This document shows positions 45,583 through 55,239 of a stretch of DNA of 64,000 nt, piece by piece. The translations under genes were made by a program, and so were the position numbers. Positions within the stretch are counted from its first letter, which is position 1. Each line of letters starts with the position of its first letter. Origin of the DNA: Pseudoxanthomonas kalamensis DSM 18571 (lineage in GTDB: Bacteria; Pseudomonadota; Gammaproteobacteria; Xanthomonadales; Xanthomonadaceae); contig NZ_PDWQ01000001.1 in assembly GCF_010211745.1 (NCBI RefSeq), positions 1 to 64,000 of the forward strand. Reading direction: 5' to 3'. Below the pieces are notes generated by a model. The model had not been told where the DNA came from and ran no database searches. It was given only the letters and a program-made list of their open reading frames with translations.

Positions 45583-46197
45583 TCAGTTGCCGCCGAGCTT
45601 GTTGAAGGGGTCGCCGCTGGCCGGCTTGGGCGCCGGGGCAGGCGCAGGCTTGGGCGCGGGCGTCGCGCTGCGACGACTGCTGCGGCGCGTGCTGCGCGGT
45701 GCCGGTGTCGGTTTGGCGATATCGACGATTTCGTCGCCCATGATCGAGCGCATCGATTCGGCCAGCTGCTTGGCCTCGCTGCGCGCGCTTTCGCTGGACA
45801 GTGCGCCGCCGGCCTGTAGCCGTTTCAGCGATTCGCCGGCGACCCGGAATCCGCCCAGGGTCAGCACGCTGTCGGCGACCAGGTCGCCGGGATCGCGCTG
45901 CAGGGCTTCCTGGGCGGCGACGATGGCGCGGCCGTAGCTGCCGGCATCGAACTGCAGCTGCGCACTGCGCACCCACGGATCCTTCTGGGTCGGATCGGCC
46001 TGCGCGGCCAGGTCGAAGGTGCGGATGGCCGAGTCGATGGCGCCAGCGCCGACTTGCGCCTCGGCTTCCGACATCAGGCTGGCATATTGAGAGACGCCGG
46101 TTTTCGTGCCGCCGGTGCTGGTGCAGCCGGAAACGGTCAACACCAGCACGGCAGCCGCCAGTGCGGGCGCACGAAGGAACGGGTATACGGATCGCAT
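45583..46197 (-). CDS. TPR lipoprotein leading the T6SS minus arm
   Basis: A 204-residue lipoprotein precursor. The lipobox TVSGC places the lipidated Cys at residue 25, TPR-like helices follow (AGAIDSAIRTFDLAAQADP, DAGSYGRAIVAAQEALQRDP), and an Ala/Pro/Lys-rich C-terminal tail comes after about residue 155. ATG 46197 was chosen for its strong AAGGAGG site. It is not TssJ, which is encoded divergently. A role in assembly or anchoring is inferred from its lead position before tssB. Confidence 0.78.
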   Translation of the reverse strand: MRSVYPFLRAPALAAAVLVLTVSGCTSTGGTKTGVSQYASLMSEAEAQVGAGAIDSAIRTFDLAAQADPTQKDPWVRSAQLQFDAGSYGRAIVAAQEALQRDPGDLVADSVLTLGGFRVAGESLKRLQAGGALSSESARSEAKQLAESMRSIMGDEIVDIAKPTPAPRSTRRSSRRSATPAPKPAPAPAPKPASGDPFNKLGGN

Positions 46198-46224
46198 CAG
46201 CGAACTCCTCCTTAAGTTCTTCAC

Positions 46225-46368
46225 GTTGAATTCCCTTCAACTCGTCCGGCCGGAGTCGATGTGACATCCACCGGATGCAAGGCGAGCATCAACCCGCCAT
46301 CGGTCTGTTTATAGTAACCTCACATGCAGCCGTCAAGCAGAAAATGTGACGGTATTATCGGCTGACGG
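46225..46368. promoter_or_regulatory. Divergent T6SS control region
   Basis: The gap between the minus arm (start 46197) and tssJ (start 46492) holds several symmetric elements. GTTGAA-N5-TTCAAC (46225-46241) lies in the leader of the minus arm. TATAGT (46310-46315) is a possible plus-strand -10. CCGTCA (46330-46335) faces TGACGG (46347-46352), with a third TGACGG at 46363-46368, spaced 16-17 bases and resembling paired regulator half-sites. No clear -35 or sigma-54 promoter was identified. Confidence 0.4.
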
Positions 46369-46491
46369 CCAAGGACACGGTATCAGGCTGCGGTGGCGAA
46401 AGTGTTGCTGTCGCCGCATGCGGGTATCGAAACCGTCCGCTCTGGATGGCGCTTCCGGTGTGGAAGCGTGGCGGCAAAGGATGGCGACGAC

Positions 46492-47142
46492 ATGGATGAT
46501 CGCGTAAATGTGAGTTTTGTCCGCGGGCTGCGCTCGCGACTTGCGGCTTTCCCGCACCGCATCTGCTTTGTCCTGCTGCTGGGCATGCTGGCCGGCTGCG
46601 TCAGTTCCGGCGATGCCCGCGACTCCGGCGGACTGATCGACAAGGCCTTGCAGGTGGTCGGCCTGAAGAAGGACGACGCGCAGCCGCAGTTCCGCACCAT
46701 TCCATTGCGCCTGTACGCCGGCACCAACCTCAATGCCGCCAACGACGGCCGTGCGCTGGCCCTGGTGGTGCGGGTCTACCAGCTGCGCGACGGGCAGCGG
46801 TTCGAACAGGCGCCGTATTCGGCCTTCCTCGACGAGGATGCCGAGCGCAGCGCGCTGGCCGAAGACCTGATCAGCGCCAGCGAACTGGTGCTGCAGCCCG
46901 GGCAACGCCACGAGACCAGCATCCGCCTGCCGCCCGAAGCGGCGCGGCTGGGCGTGGTCGCCCTGTTCCGCGCCCCGGCGCCGGGACGTTGGCGGATGAG
47001 CTTCGATGGCGCCGGCGCCGCGCGCGATGGCATCACCATCGGCCTGCACGCCTGCGCCCTGACGACTTCCAGCGCCGCGTTGACCACGCAGTTCAACGGC
47101 GCGGCGCACAGCCTGACCACCGCGCATTGCGCAAAGGACTGA
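46492..47142 (+). CDS. tssJ: T6SS outer-membrane lipoprotein TssJ
   Basis: A 216-residue lipoprotein with lipobox MLAGC (Cys36) after a long signal, and a TssJ transthyretin-like beta domain: IPLRLYAGTNLNAANDGRAL, ALVVRVYQLRDGQRFEQAP and LGVVALFRAPAPGRWRM. ATG 46492 follows AAAGGA by ten bases and is preferred over an upstream ATG at 46393. TssJ tethers the TssM/TssL membrane complex to the outer membrane; tssM is not found nearby. Confidence 0.88.
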   Translation: MDDRVNVSFVRGLRSRLAAFPHRICFVLLLGMLAGCVSSGDARDSGGLIDKALQVVGLKKDDAQPQFRTIPLRLYAGTNLNAANDGRALALVVRVYQLRDGQRFEQAPYSAFLDEDAERSALAEDLISASELVLQPGQRHETSIRLPPEAARLGVVALFRAPAPGRWRMSFDGAGAARDGITIGLHACALTTSSAALTTQFNGAAHSLTTAHCAKD

Positions 47143-47201
47143 ACGATGCCCACCGGCCGCTTCCCGATTCCACGCACTCCGCATCGCGCCACGAGGTCCG
47201 C

Positions 47202-48542
47202 GTGAGCCGCATGTCGAAGATCTTCTGGGGCGAAGGACTGTTCCTGCGCCCGCAACACTTCCAGCAGCAGGACGCCTACCACGAGACCCGCCTGCGCGAC
47301 ACCGCAGCGACCCTGCACCCGTACGCCTGGGGTCTGCGCGACTGCAGCTTCGACCTGCAGAGCCTGGCCAGCGGCGTGCTGCGCCTGTTGCGGCTGTCCG
47401 CGGTGTTTCCCGATGGCGAACCGTATTCGGCGCCGCAGGACGACGAACTGCCCGAACCGCTGTCGCTGGCCGAGCTGCCGGCCGGGGTGTCGGCGACCAC
47501 CATCCACCTTGCGGTGCCGTTGCTGCGGCCGCACGGCGGCAACTGCGGCACCGACCCGGACGGCGCATCGCGCTTCGTCCAGGCCAACCGGGTCACGCCC
47601 GACCTGTACACCGACGCGGCCGAGGCCGAACTGGGCTACCTGCGCAAGACCGTGCGCCTGCTGACCGACGACGACGCCCGCGACGCCTTCAGCGCGCTGC
47701 CGATCGCACGGGTGCGGCGCACCCCGACCGGCGGTTTCGAACTGGACGCCGATTTCGTCCCGCCCTGTCTGTCGATCGCCGCGGTGCCGGCGCTGATGCT
47801 GGACCTGCGCCGGCTGCTGGACGCGCTGCAGGCCAAGACCGACGCGCTGTACGGCATCCACCGCGAACCGTCGCAGCACATCGTCGAGTTCCGTTCCGGC
47901 GACATCGCCTCGTTCTGGCTGCTGCACACGGCCAATGCCGCGCATGCCGCGCTTTCGCACCTGTACCACCATCCGGGACTGGCGCCGGAGCGGCTGTTCC
48001 AGGAGCTCTCGCGGCTGGTCGGCGGCTTGATGACCTTCTCCAAGGCCTACCGGCTGGCCGACCTGCCGCGCTACCAGCACGCGGCGCCGCAGGCCGGGTT
48101 CGACACCCTGTTCGCGATGATCCGCGAACTGCTGGACACGGTGATTTCCGAGCGCTATTTCTCGATCAACCTGAGCGAGGTCAAGCCCTCGTTCCACTTG
48201 GGCCGCATCGACTCGCAGCGGATCGACGCGCGTTCGGCCTTCTACCTGGGCGTGGCCGCCGACCTGCCGGGCAACGAACTGGCCCAGAGCGTGCCGGTGC
48301 GCTTCAAGGTCGGCGCGCCGGACGACGTGGACAAGTGCGTGCTGTCGGCCCTGCCGGGGGTCAAGCTGACCCACGCGGCGCAGGTGCCGGCGGCCATCCC
48401 GGTGCGCCCGGGCAGCCAGTATTTCGCGCTGGAACCGCACGGCCCGCTGTACGAACGCATGCTCAAGTCCGAATCGATCACCATCTACGTGCCCTCGGGC
48501 ATCCGCGAACTGAAGCTGGAACTGATCGCCCTGACCCAGTGA
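47202..48542 (+). CDS. tssK: T6SS baseplate-membrane connector TssK
   Basis: A 446-residue TssK. The N-terminal KIFWGEGLFLRPQHFQQQD is the family signature, and SQHIVEFRSGDIASFWLLHT, LSRLVGGLMTFSK and a C-terminal SITIYVPSGI belong to the receptor-binding part that docks on TssL/TssM. GTG 47202 with GAGG five bases upstream gives three residues more than the ATG at 47211. It lies between tssJ and tssL. Confidence 0.95.
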   Translation: MSRMSKIFWGEGLFLRPQHFQQQDAYHETRLRDTAATLHPYAWGLRDCSFDLQSLASGVLRLLRLSAVFPDGEPYSAPQDDELPEPLSLAELPAGVSATTIHLAVPLLRPHGGNCGTDPDGASRFVQANRVTPDLYTDAAEAELGYLRKTVRLLTDDDARDAFSALPIARVRRTPTGGFELDADFVPPCLSIAAVPALMLDLRRLLDALQAKTDALYGIHREPSQHIVEFRSGDIASFWLLHTANAAHAALSHLYHHPGLAPERLFQELSRLVGGLMTFSKAYRLADLPRYQHAAPQAGFDTLFAMIRELLDTVISERYFSINLSEVKPSFHLGRIDSQRIDARSAFYLGVAADLPGNELAQSVPVRFKVGAPDDVDKCVLSALPGVKLTHAAQVPAAIPVRPGSQYFALEPHGPLYERMLKSESITIYVPSGIRELKLELIALTQ

Positions 48543-48558
48543 GACACCACCCACGCCC

Positions 48559-49350
48559 ATGACCCCCGCCAACCTGCCCCCCGTTCCGAAATCGATCCCG
48601 ACCGGCACCGAAGCCGATGCCGCCATCGACGGCCGCGCCGCCGCGCCGCCGCGCCGGCTGCTGGACCTGATGTTCGACGGCTTCTACCTGCTGATGCTGC
48701 TCAAGCGCGGACAGCTGCCGAGCGACGAGGAAAAATTCGTCGAATCGGTCCGCCAGTTCCTCGACCGGGTCGAGCGCGGCGCGAGCAAGCTGGGGATCGC
48801 CTCGGAAGACACCTACGCAGCCAAGTACGCCTTCTGCGCGGCGGTCGACGAAGCCATCCTCAGCCAGCCCTCGCCGTTGCGCGAAAGCTGGGAGCGCAAT
48901 CCGCTGCAGCTGCGCCTGTTCGGCGAGCATCTGGCCGGCGAGCATTTCTTCGACCGCCTAGAGGAACTGCGCGCGCAGGGCGGGCCGCGGCTGGCCTCGC
49001 TGGAGGTCTACCACTACTGCCTGCTGCTGGGCTTCGAGGGCAAGTACCGGCTGGAAGGCCCCGAGAAGCTGGGCTACCTGACCGCGCGCCTGGGCGACGA
49101 GATCACCTTCCTGAAGGGCAAGCGCGTGGGGTTCGCCCCGCACTGGCCGCCGCCGGACAGCGTCGCCCATGCCCTGCGCCGGATCGTGCCGGTGTGGGCG
49201 CCGGCGGTGCTGCTGGCGGTGTTCGGCGTGCTCGGCTACTTCGGCGTCAACGCCCTGCTGGCGCGCGATACCGAACAGAAGCTGGCCGCCTATCAGGATG
49301 TGGTGCAGCTTCCGCCCAGCACCGCGCACGTCACCATCACCCTGCCATGA
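48559..49350 (+). CDS. tssL: T6SS membrane complex protein TssL (DotU/IcmH family)
   Basis: A 263-residue TssL with a cytosolic hook domain (RRLLDLMFDGFYLLMLLKRG, AAVDEAILSQPSP, LQLRLFGEHLAGEHFFDRLE, LEVYHYCLLLGFEGKYRL) and a single C-terminal membrane helix (about 212-233). There is no OmpA-like peptidoglycan-binding extension, so anchoring must come from elsewhere. The next gene is vgrG, not the usual tssM. Confidence 0.94.
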   Translation: MTPANLPPVPKSIPTGTEADAAIDGRAAAPPRRLLDLMFDGFYLLMLLKRGQLPSDEEKFVESVRQFLDRVERGASKLGIASEDTYAAKYAFCAAVDEAILSQPSPLRESWERNPLQLRLFGEHLAGEHFFDRLEELRAQGGPRLASLEVYHYCLLLGFEGKYRLEGPEKLGYLTARLGDEITFLKGKRVGFAPHWPPPDSVAHALRRIVPVWAPAVLLAVFGVLGYFGVNALLARDTEQKLAAYQDVVQLPPSTAHVTITLP

Positions 49351-49363
49351 GGGCACTACGGAT

Positions 49364-51943
49364 ATGGATATCCTCGAACGCTGGCAACAGGCGCTTGCGC
49401 CGCTGGCCCGTCTGCGCGGCGAGTCCCGGCTGATCAGGTTGCTGGCCGCGCCCGCCGGCCAGCCATCGCCCGCCCTGGATGCGCTGATGCACGCTGCCGT
49501 GCTGGAGGGCTTCTCCGGCCGCGAAGCGGTGTGCGAGCCATTCCGCTTTCGCGTCCGCCTGCTCGCGCACGACGCCGGGCTGGACCTGGCCCCGTTGCTG
49601 GGCCAGCCACTGGGACTGGAGCTGCGTTGCGCCGATGGCGGCACGCGGCGCTGGTTCGGCCTGGTCACCGAAGCCGGCAGCCTCGGCAGCGACGGCGGCC
49701 TGGCCCGTTACGCGCTGACGCTGGAACCATTCACCGCGCTGCTGCAGCTTCGCCGCAACGCATTGATCTTCCAGGACCGCGACGTGCAGGGCATCGCCGA
49801 ACAGGTGCTGGCCGACTATCCGCTGGCGACGCTGCGCTGGGAGGCCACCCAGGCCTTGCCGGTGCGGCCGATCACCATCCAGTTCCGCGAGTCCGATTTC
49901 GACTTCCTGACCCGGCTGCTGGCCGAAGCCGGCCTGGCCTGGCATTTCGAGCACGGGGCCGACGACGCACCGGCCGGACATGCCTGGGTGGTGCGCGATC
50001 GCGAAGCGCCGGTGCCCGACGGCGGTCGCGTGCGCTTCCACCGCATCGACGCCACCGAGGACGGCGATGCCGTCAGCCGCTTCGCCAGCCGCCGCCAGGC
50101 GGTGCCGTCGGCGCGCGCCGTGGCCAGCTGGCACAGCGAACGGCTGGCCGTGGTGTCCGCGTCCAGCCAGGCCGATGCCGATGCCCTGCCCGAACGCGAG
50201 GTGTTTTCCCTGCCGCGCGATGGCCGCTTCGCCGACGACGCGCAGGCCGTGGCCGACCTGCAGCTGGATGCGTTGCGGGTGGCGCAGACCGTGCATGCCG
50301 GCGCCGGCAGCGAACGCCGGCTGCAACCGGCGATGACCCACGCCCTGAGCGGCCATCCGCGGCAGGCGCAGCCGTTCGTGCCGCTGGTGATCGAACACGA
50401 TGCCCGCAACAACCTCGGCGGCGGCATGGTCGAGCTGCTGTCGGCATTGGGGTTGTCCATCGACGGCCTGGAACGCGGCAGCTACCGCAACCGCTTCCTG
50501 GCGGTGGACGCCGGTACCGCCCTCGTCCCGCGCGATGCGCCGCGCCCGCGCGTGCACGGGCCGCAGACCGCGCGCGTGGTCGGCCTGCCGGACGATGCGC
50601 TCACCCCCACCCGCGGCCATCAGGTGCGGATCCAGTTCCCGTGGCAGCGTGGCGCTTCGCCCCACCCCGGCGGGCTGTCCGACACCGGCTCGTCCGCCAC
50701 CCCCGACGGCCATGCGCCCGGCGATGCGACCAGCGGCAGCTGGGTACCGGTGGCCGAGTGGCTGGCCGGACCCAACTGGGGCAGCCACTTCCTGCCTCGG
50801 ATCGGCGCCGAGGTACTGGTCGAGTTCCTGCACGGCGACATCGACCAGCCGCGCGTCACCGGTCAGCTGTACAACGGCCAGGTTGAACTGCCGTTCGCCG
50901 CCGGCATCGACGGCGCGGCCAACCACCCCGGCACCCTGAGCGGCCTGCACACGCAATCGCATGACCAGAGCGGCAGCCAGCAGTGGCTGCTCGATGACGC
51001 CCCCGGCCAGCTGCGCACCCGCCTGCACACCAGTCTGGCCCAGACCCGGCTGGAGCTGGGCTATCTGGTCGAACACGACAACGGCCATCGCGGCGGCCTG
51101 CGCGGACTGGGCTTCGATCTGGCAAGCCAGGGCTGGGGCAACCTGCACGCCGGCCGCGGCCTGCTGCTGTCGACCACCGCACGGGCCAACGCAGCCTCGA
51201 CCCAGCTGGACGTGGCCGAAGCCGTCGCCCAGCTCACCGGCGCCGAGCGCACCGCTCAGGCCCTGCACGAGACCCTGCTGCAACAGCAAGTGCCGGGGCT
51301 GGAGGCCAATCCGCAACAGACCGCACTGCGTCAGGCCATCGACCCGGCCGAACAGGGCAAGTACGGCGGCTCGGTCAATGGCCAGTCGGCCACCAAACCC
51401 GCTGCCGGCGCCCGCGAGGGCGGCGATCCCGTGGAGGCCTTCGCCGATCCCCGCCTGCTGGCCGAGACCCCCGAGCGCATGGCCTGGGTCACCCCGGCTA
51501 GCGCCGTGGCCTTCGCCGGCAATACCCTGCACCTGACCGTGCAGGACGATGCCCACCTGGCCGCCGCGCAAACCGCCTCTGCCGTCTCCGGCCGTCACGG
51601 CGCGCTCTACGCCCACGCCGACCTGCGCGCCATCGCCGCCAATGGACCGCTCAGCGTGCAGGCCCACACCGGCCCGCTGGAACTGCTGGCCGACCAGTCG
51701 GTCACCCTGACCGCCAACGACACCCGCATCGACGTGCTGGCCAAGGACAGGATCGTCCTGCAAGCCGGCCAGACCGCCATCACCCTGCAAGGCAGCGACA
51801 TCACCTTCGCCTGCCCCGGACAGTTCACCGTCAAGGCCAGCCAGCATCCGTTCCTGGGGGGTGAGAGCGGCGATTTGAAGCTCTCCCTGCCGGATGGACT
51901 GGTACATATCGATCCGGAACGGATGCTCGATTTCTCCGGCTAA
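49364..51943 (+). CDS. vgrG: VgrG spike protein (plus arm)
   Basis: An 859-residue TssI with the gp27-like N-terminus (EPFRFRVRLLAHDAGLDL, ITIQFRESDFDFLTRLLAEA), an OB region (VPVAEWLAGPNWGSHFLPRI, DIDQPRVTGQLYNGQVELPF) and a DUF2345 C-terminal part (HADLRAIAANGPLSVQAHTG to the end). It follows tssL by 13 bases and precedes the cell-wall effector by 31, so it is the presumptive carrier. No adaptor gene lies between them, which suggests direct docking. Confidence 0.95.
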   Translation: MDILERWQQALAPLARLRGESRLIRLLAAPAGQPSPALDALMHAAVLEGFSGREAVCEPFRFRVRLLAHDAGLDLAPLLGQPLGLELRCADGGTRRWFGLVTEAGSLGSDGGLARYALTLEPFTALLQLRRNALIFQDRDVQGIAEQVLADYPLATLRWEATQALPVRPITIQFRESDFDFLTRLLAEAGLAWHFEHGADDAPAGHAWVVRDREAPVPDGGRVRFHRIDATEDGDAVSRFASRRQAVPSARAVASWHSERLAVVSASSQADADALPEREVFSLPRDGRFADDAQAVADLQLDALRVAQTVHAGAGSERRLQPAMTHALSGHPRQAQPFVPLVIEHDARNNLGGGMVELLSALGLSIDGLERGSYRNRFLAVDAGTALVPRDAPRPRVHGPQTARVVGLPDDALTPTRGHQVRIQFPWQRGASPHPGGLSDTGSSATPDGHAPGDATSGSWVPVAEWLAGPNWGSHFLPRIGAEVLVEFLHGDIDQPRVTGQLYNGQVELPFAAGIDGAANHPGTLSGLHTQSHDQSGSQQWLLDDAPGQLRTRLHTSLAQTRLELGYLVEHDNGHRGGLRGLGFDLASQGWGNLHAGRGLLLSTTARANAASTQLDVAEAVAQLTGAERTAQALHETLLQQQVPGLEANPQQTALRQAIDPAEQGKYGGSVNGQSATKPAAGAREGGDPVEAFADPRLLAETPERMAWVTPASAVAFAGNTLHLTVQDDAHLAAAQTASAVSGRHGALYAHADLRAIAANGPLSVQAHTGPLELLADQSVTLTANDTRIDVLAKDRIVLQAGQTAITLQGSDITFACPGQFTVKASQHPFLGGESGDLKLSLPDGLVHIDPERMLDFSG

Positions 51944-51974
51944 GACCTACAACCCATCCACGGAAGGCATCGTC

Positions 51975-54629
51975 ATGGCAGACGGCACGAACCCCCAACC
52001 CGACCCCGACACGGACGCCCAGACCGAAACGGCTACCACTCCCGACCCGGTCAAGAAGTTCGCTTACCCTTTCCCGAAAACGGACAACAGCAATCCGGCT
52101 GCACCAAAGCAGGTCGAAGTCGCCAACCCCAGGGAGTATTACGACGCCCTGGCCACGGCCCCGGACGGGTTCTACCCTATCGGCGCCAATGGACAATGGC
52201 ACGGCGGCATACACTTCGGTGCCGAAACTGCCACGAGCCTGGCGCAGGACAAGGGCATCCGCTGCATCGCCGATGGCGAAGTCATCGCCTATCGCATCGA
52301 TGAAAAGTACCCGCAAGTCGAATATCCCAATGCCGGCAAGGCCAAGTATTCAACTGGCTTCGTCTTGGTCAAACATCGACTGCAGCCCCCGGAAGCACCT
52401 GCCTCGACGGATGAAGATGCAACTCAAAGCCAAACCCAGGATCAGCAGGAAGAAGAACCTTCACTGACCCTTTACAGCCTCTATATGCATCTGCTGGACT
52501 GGGAAGCTTACAAAAACGACACCAACATGGGCCGACCCAGTTTCTGGGATGGAGATACGCAATATCGCGTCACCGATGCATCCACGGACGAGGAAGAAAC
52601 GCTAGCTCCCAACCAAATCGGTATTCGGGTTCGCGATGCAGACAAAAAGGCCATCGCCATCCTGCCCCGTGGCGCGGTAGTCACGTTGGGTGCGGAAGGA
52701 ACTCACAGGGGCTACTTCGCGATCACTGGCTTGGTCAGTGGGGCCACTGTGCCGGCCGGCATGGAGACCGGGGGCTACGTTTACAAGAGCGAACTGGGAG
52801 CCCAATCCGCGCCCTCGTCCCGGGACACCGTGGTGGTGCTGGAGACGCCTCATGCCATCAAGGCAAAGGACATGATCGGCCATCTGGGTCAATTCCAGCG
52901 TTACAAGGACACCAACCCTCTGGCCAGTAGTTCGTCCAGGCCTCTGGTGCATCTGGAGGTATTCACCGGGGACGATGTCCAGACGTTTATCACCCAAAGT
53001 CGGGCTCGGGCCGCACAACTGGATGCCAAGCAGAAGACCCTGCTGAAAATCGACAAGGGTGCGGTACTGGCCCAACCTGTCGAAGCCGATACCACAGTCG
53101 CATCCGGGGTAGACACCGCGCTGGCCGACGACTCGCCCAAAACCGGCCGCTGGGCCAAGGTCACGGCAGGCACTGCTACCGTCTGGGTCGAACGCAACCG
53201 GCTCAACGCCAGCGGCGCGCGGACCAGCACCACCGGACAGTTACCGGCTTGGACTTTGTTCCCGTTGCAAATCGCCAACACGGACGGCCCGACCGCCGGC
53301 TTCATGCGCGTGGCTGCCGTCGGCACACTGGAAAACAACGCCACGGAGGCTGACGGTACCCGATGGTGGGAGGTGGAGGTAGGTACCGCGGACGGTAGTG
53401 GCCGAAATGGCTGGGCGCGCGAGAAGGGCCAGACCAAGGTATCCCTGTGCAGCCCCTGGGACTGGCCGGGATTCGAAGTGCTGCAAGTGGACTCCACCAC
53501 CTGTTCGCAGTTCTTCGCCCACCGGATCAACCAGCAGGGGCTGACTGCGCCAAACGAGCAGGCGCAGATGGAAAGCCACGGCCGGCCCGCCGATAACGGT
53601 GCCCTGTTCACCAAGCTGGAACAGATCATCGACAGCAATGCGGACAATGTGATCGTAGTCGACGAACTGCAAGCGGCCCTGCGCAAGCCATGGCTTGCGC
53701 AGGCCATCTCGCGCCTGATTGCCCGTTACGACAGCGAATGGGCCGGCCCGATGAGCAAGTGGGACGGTATCGACCAATGCACTCTACAGAACAACCAACC
53801 CAACTGGGCCGCCGAAAAGACGCGGATCGAAAAGTTGCTATGGTGGGACGACGTCAAGGGCCAGTATGACTTCCCCGACAGTCCAGCCATCAGCTGTTTC
53901 CATCCGGTGGGGTTGATAGGGACGTTCAACACTCGGGGCACACCCGTGATCACTGTGGAGATGCTGCAACATATCTTCACTGCCGCCCCTGTGGATCGCC
54001 TTCGGTCAATCGTGAACGAAATAAACGAGAATATTGAGGATTACAAGCTCGATACACCTCTCCGCTTATCCCATTTCTTTGCACAAGTCAGAGAAGAAGT
54101 CGGAAATAGTGCCAGTTTTACCGAGAGTCTAAACTACTCGCCCTCCGGTTTGATTGCCACATTCTCCTACTTCTCACGCAATCCCCAAGAGGCTCAAACC
54201 TATGGCCGTACTGGTGGCCAACGTGCAGACCAGGAGGCCATCGCAAATCGCGCCTACGGCAACCGCAATGGAAATGGAGACATTGTCAGTGGCGATGGCT
54301 GGAGATATAGAGGTCGAGGCTTGAAAATGACAACTGGAAGAGGGAATTATCAGGATCTTCAGGACAACTACCACTTGGTTTGGCCCGGAACTGCTCCAGA
54401 CTTTGTAGGTGATCCTGATCTCTTGGGAACAGCGAGATATGCGGTTCAGTCGGCAGTATTCTTCTGGATTAGGCACGGTCTTTATCAAATCGCCGATGGA
54501 GGACCGACGGATGCGAATGTCGACTCAATCACCCGAATCATCAATCGTCATACAGCTAGTTACGCCGAACGGCGCGGACATTTCACCAATATCTGGACCG
54601 TCGGCGTCTTCACATCAATCGACGAGTAA
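51975..54629 (+). CDS. T6SS cell-wall effector with M23-like, SH3-like and GH19 modules
   Basis: An 884-residue protein without signal peptide, started at an ATG seven bases after GGAAGG. Residues 65-330 resemble a LytM/M23 metallopeptidase: WHGGIHFG (75-82) for HxGxD, LYMHL (169-173) and VHLEV (325-329) for HLHFE, so two ligand positions are altered. SH3-like stretches lie at about 215-275, inside the M23 frame, and at 355-410 and 430-490. Residues 690-884 match GH19 chitinase/lysozyme domains (LSHFFAQVREEVG, ESLNYS, WRYRGRGLKMTTGRGNYQ). Muramidase activity in the target periplasm is likely; peptidase activity is uncertain. The downstream exported protein is the candidate immunity partner. 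Confidence 0.85.
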   Translation: MADGTNPQPDPDTDAQTETATTPDPVKKFAYPFPKTDNSNPAAPKQVEVANPREYYDALATAPDGFYPIGANGQWHGGIHFGAETATSLAQDKGIRCIADGEVIAYRIDEKYPQVEYPNAGKAKYSTGFVLVKHRLQPPEAPASTDEDATQSQTQDQQEEEPSLTLYSLYMHLLDWEAYKNDTNMGRPSFWDGDTQYRVTDASTDEEETLAPNQIGIRVRDADKKAIAILPRGAVVTLGAEGTHRGYFAITGLVSGATVPAGMETGGYVYKSELGAQSAPSSRDTVVVLETPHAIKAKDMIGHLGQFQRYKDTNPLASSSSRPLVHLEVFTGDDVQTFITQSRARAAQLDAKQKTLLKIDKGAVLAQPVEADTTVASGVDTALADDSPKTGRWAKVTAGTATVWVERNRLNASGARTSTTGQLPAWTLFPLQIANTDGPTAGFMRVAAVGTLENNATEADGTRWWEVEVGTADGSGRNGWAREKGQTKVSLCSPWDWPGFEVLQVDSTTCSQFFAHRINQQGLTAPNEQAQMESHGRPADNGALFTKLEQIIDSNADNVIVVDELQAALRKPWLAQAISRLIARYDSEWAGPMSKWDGIDQCTLQNNQPNWAAEKTRIEKLLWWDDVKGQYDFPDSPAISCFHPVGLIGTFNTRGTPVITVEMLQHIFTAAPVDRLRSIVNEINENIEDYKLDTPLRLSHFFAQVREEVGNSASFTESLNYSPSGLIATFSYFSRNPQEAQTYGRTGGQRADQEAIANRAYGNRNGNGDIVSGDGWRYRGRGLKMTTGRGNYQDLQDNYHLVWPGTAPDFVGDPDLLGTARYAVQSAVFFWIRHGLYQIADGGPTDANVDSITRIINRHTASYAERRGHFTNIWTVGVFTSIDE

Positions 54630-54639
54630 GATTTCAGCC

Positions 54640-55212
54640 ATGTACAAACTGATCATCCAATTATTGATTTCGCTTTGCTTTCTTATCACTCTTGCGTCAA
54701 AAGCCTCAACCGCATGCGAACAAACGCCCACACCACCCCCAACTCTGGCCTCGCCGACGCTGGAGATTGGCTTTCCAACCAGGCAATCGCTAATACAGTT
54801 TTTCTATGTCGACCAGCTCAACAATGAGCCCAACGTCGAAGTCTATCTATCGCATCGCGTAGACGGTCACGTTCAAACCACCCACTTGGAAACGATAGAA
54901 CCAGAAGGTCAGTCTGCGGAAATCAGATCTGTTTTCACCATGGCCGCAGGTGAAGATGGTGAGCGGAAGCTGTTCATCGTTGTCGCATGGCCGATCCATC
55001 TTTCGGCAACCGGGACAGATGGCGCGTATTACAAAATTTATGTATATCGCAAATCTATCGTCGAAGGCACCGAAGGCAATGAGATATTGTTCGCTAGAGC
55101 TCACAATATCGAGAACACGCTTGGATCTGGCTTCGATGGCATCCGCGAAGGTGCCGCAGTGTCTTTCCCCTACAAAGATTACCTTACCATTCGCGCCGCA
55201 CTCGCGCGATGA
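54640..55212 (+). CDS. Exported putative immunity protein for the GH19 effector
   Basis: A 190-residue precursor with a signal peptide (residues 1-22, ending in SKAST) and a beta-rich mature domain with an acidic middle (DVGEDGERKLF-like region near 95-110) and SFPYKDYLTIRAALAR at the C-terminus. It starts ten bases after the effector stop. Periplasmic location matches the site where the effector would act. No family recognised; base composition is AT-rich like the rest of this segment. The immunity role is inferred from order and export. Confidence 0.72.
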   Translation: MYKLIIQLLISLCFLITLASKASTACEQTPTPPPTLASPTLEIGFPTRQSLIQFFYVDQLNNEPNVEVYLSHRVDGHVQTTHLETIEPEGQSAEIRSVFTMAAGEDGERKLFIVVAWPIHLSATGTDGAYYKIYVYRKSIVEGTEGNEILFARAHNIENTLGSGFDGIREGAAVSFPYKDYLTIRAALAR

Positions 55213-55239
55213 GGCTGCCCCCTCCCTTTCTACCCACGT

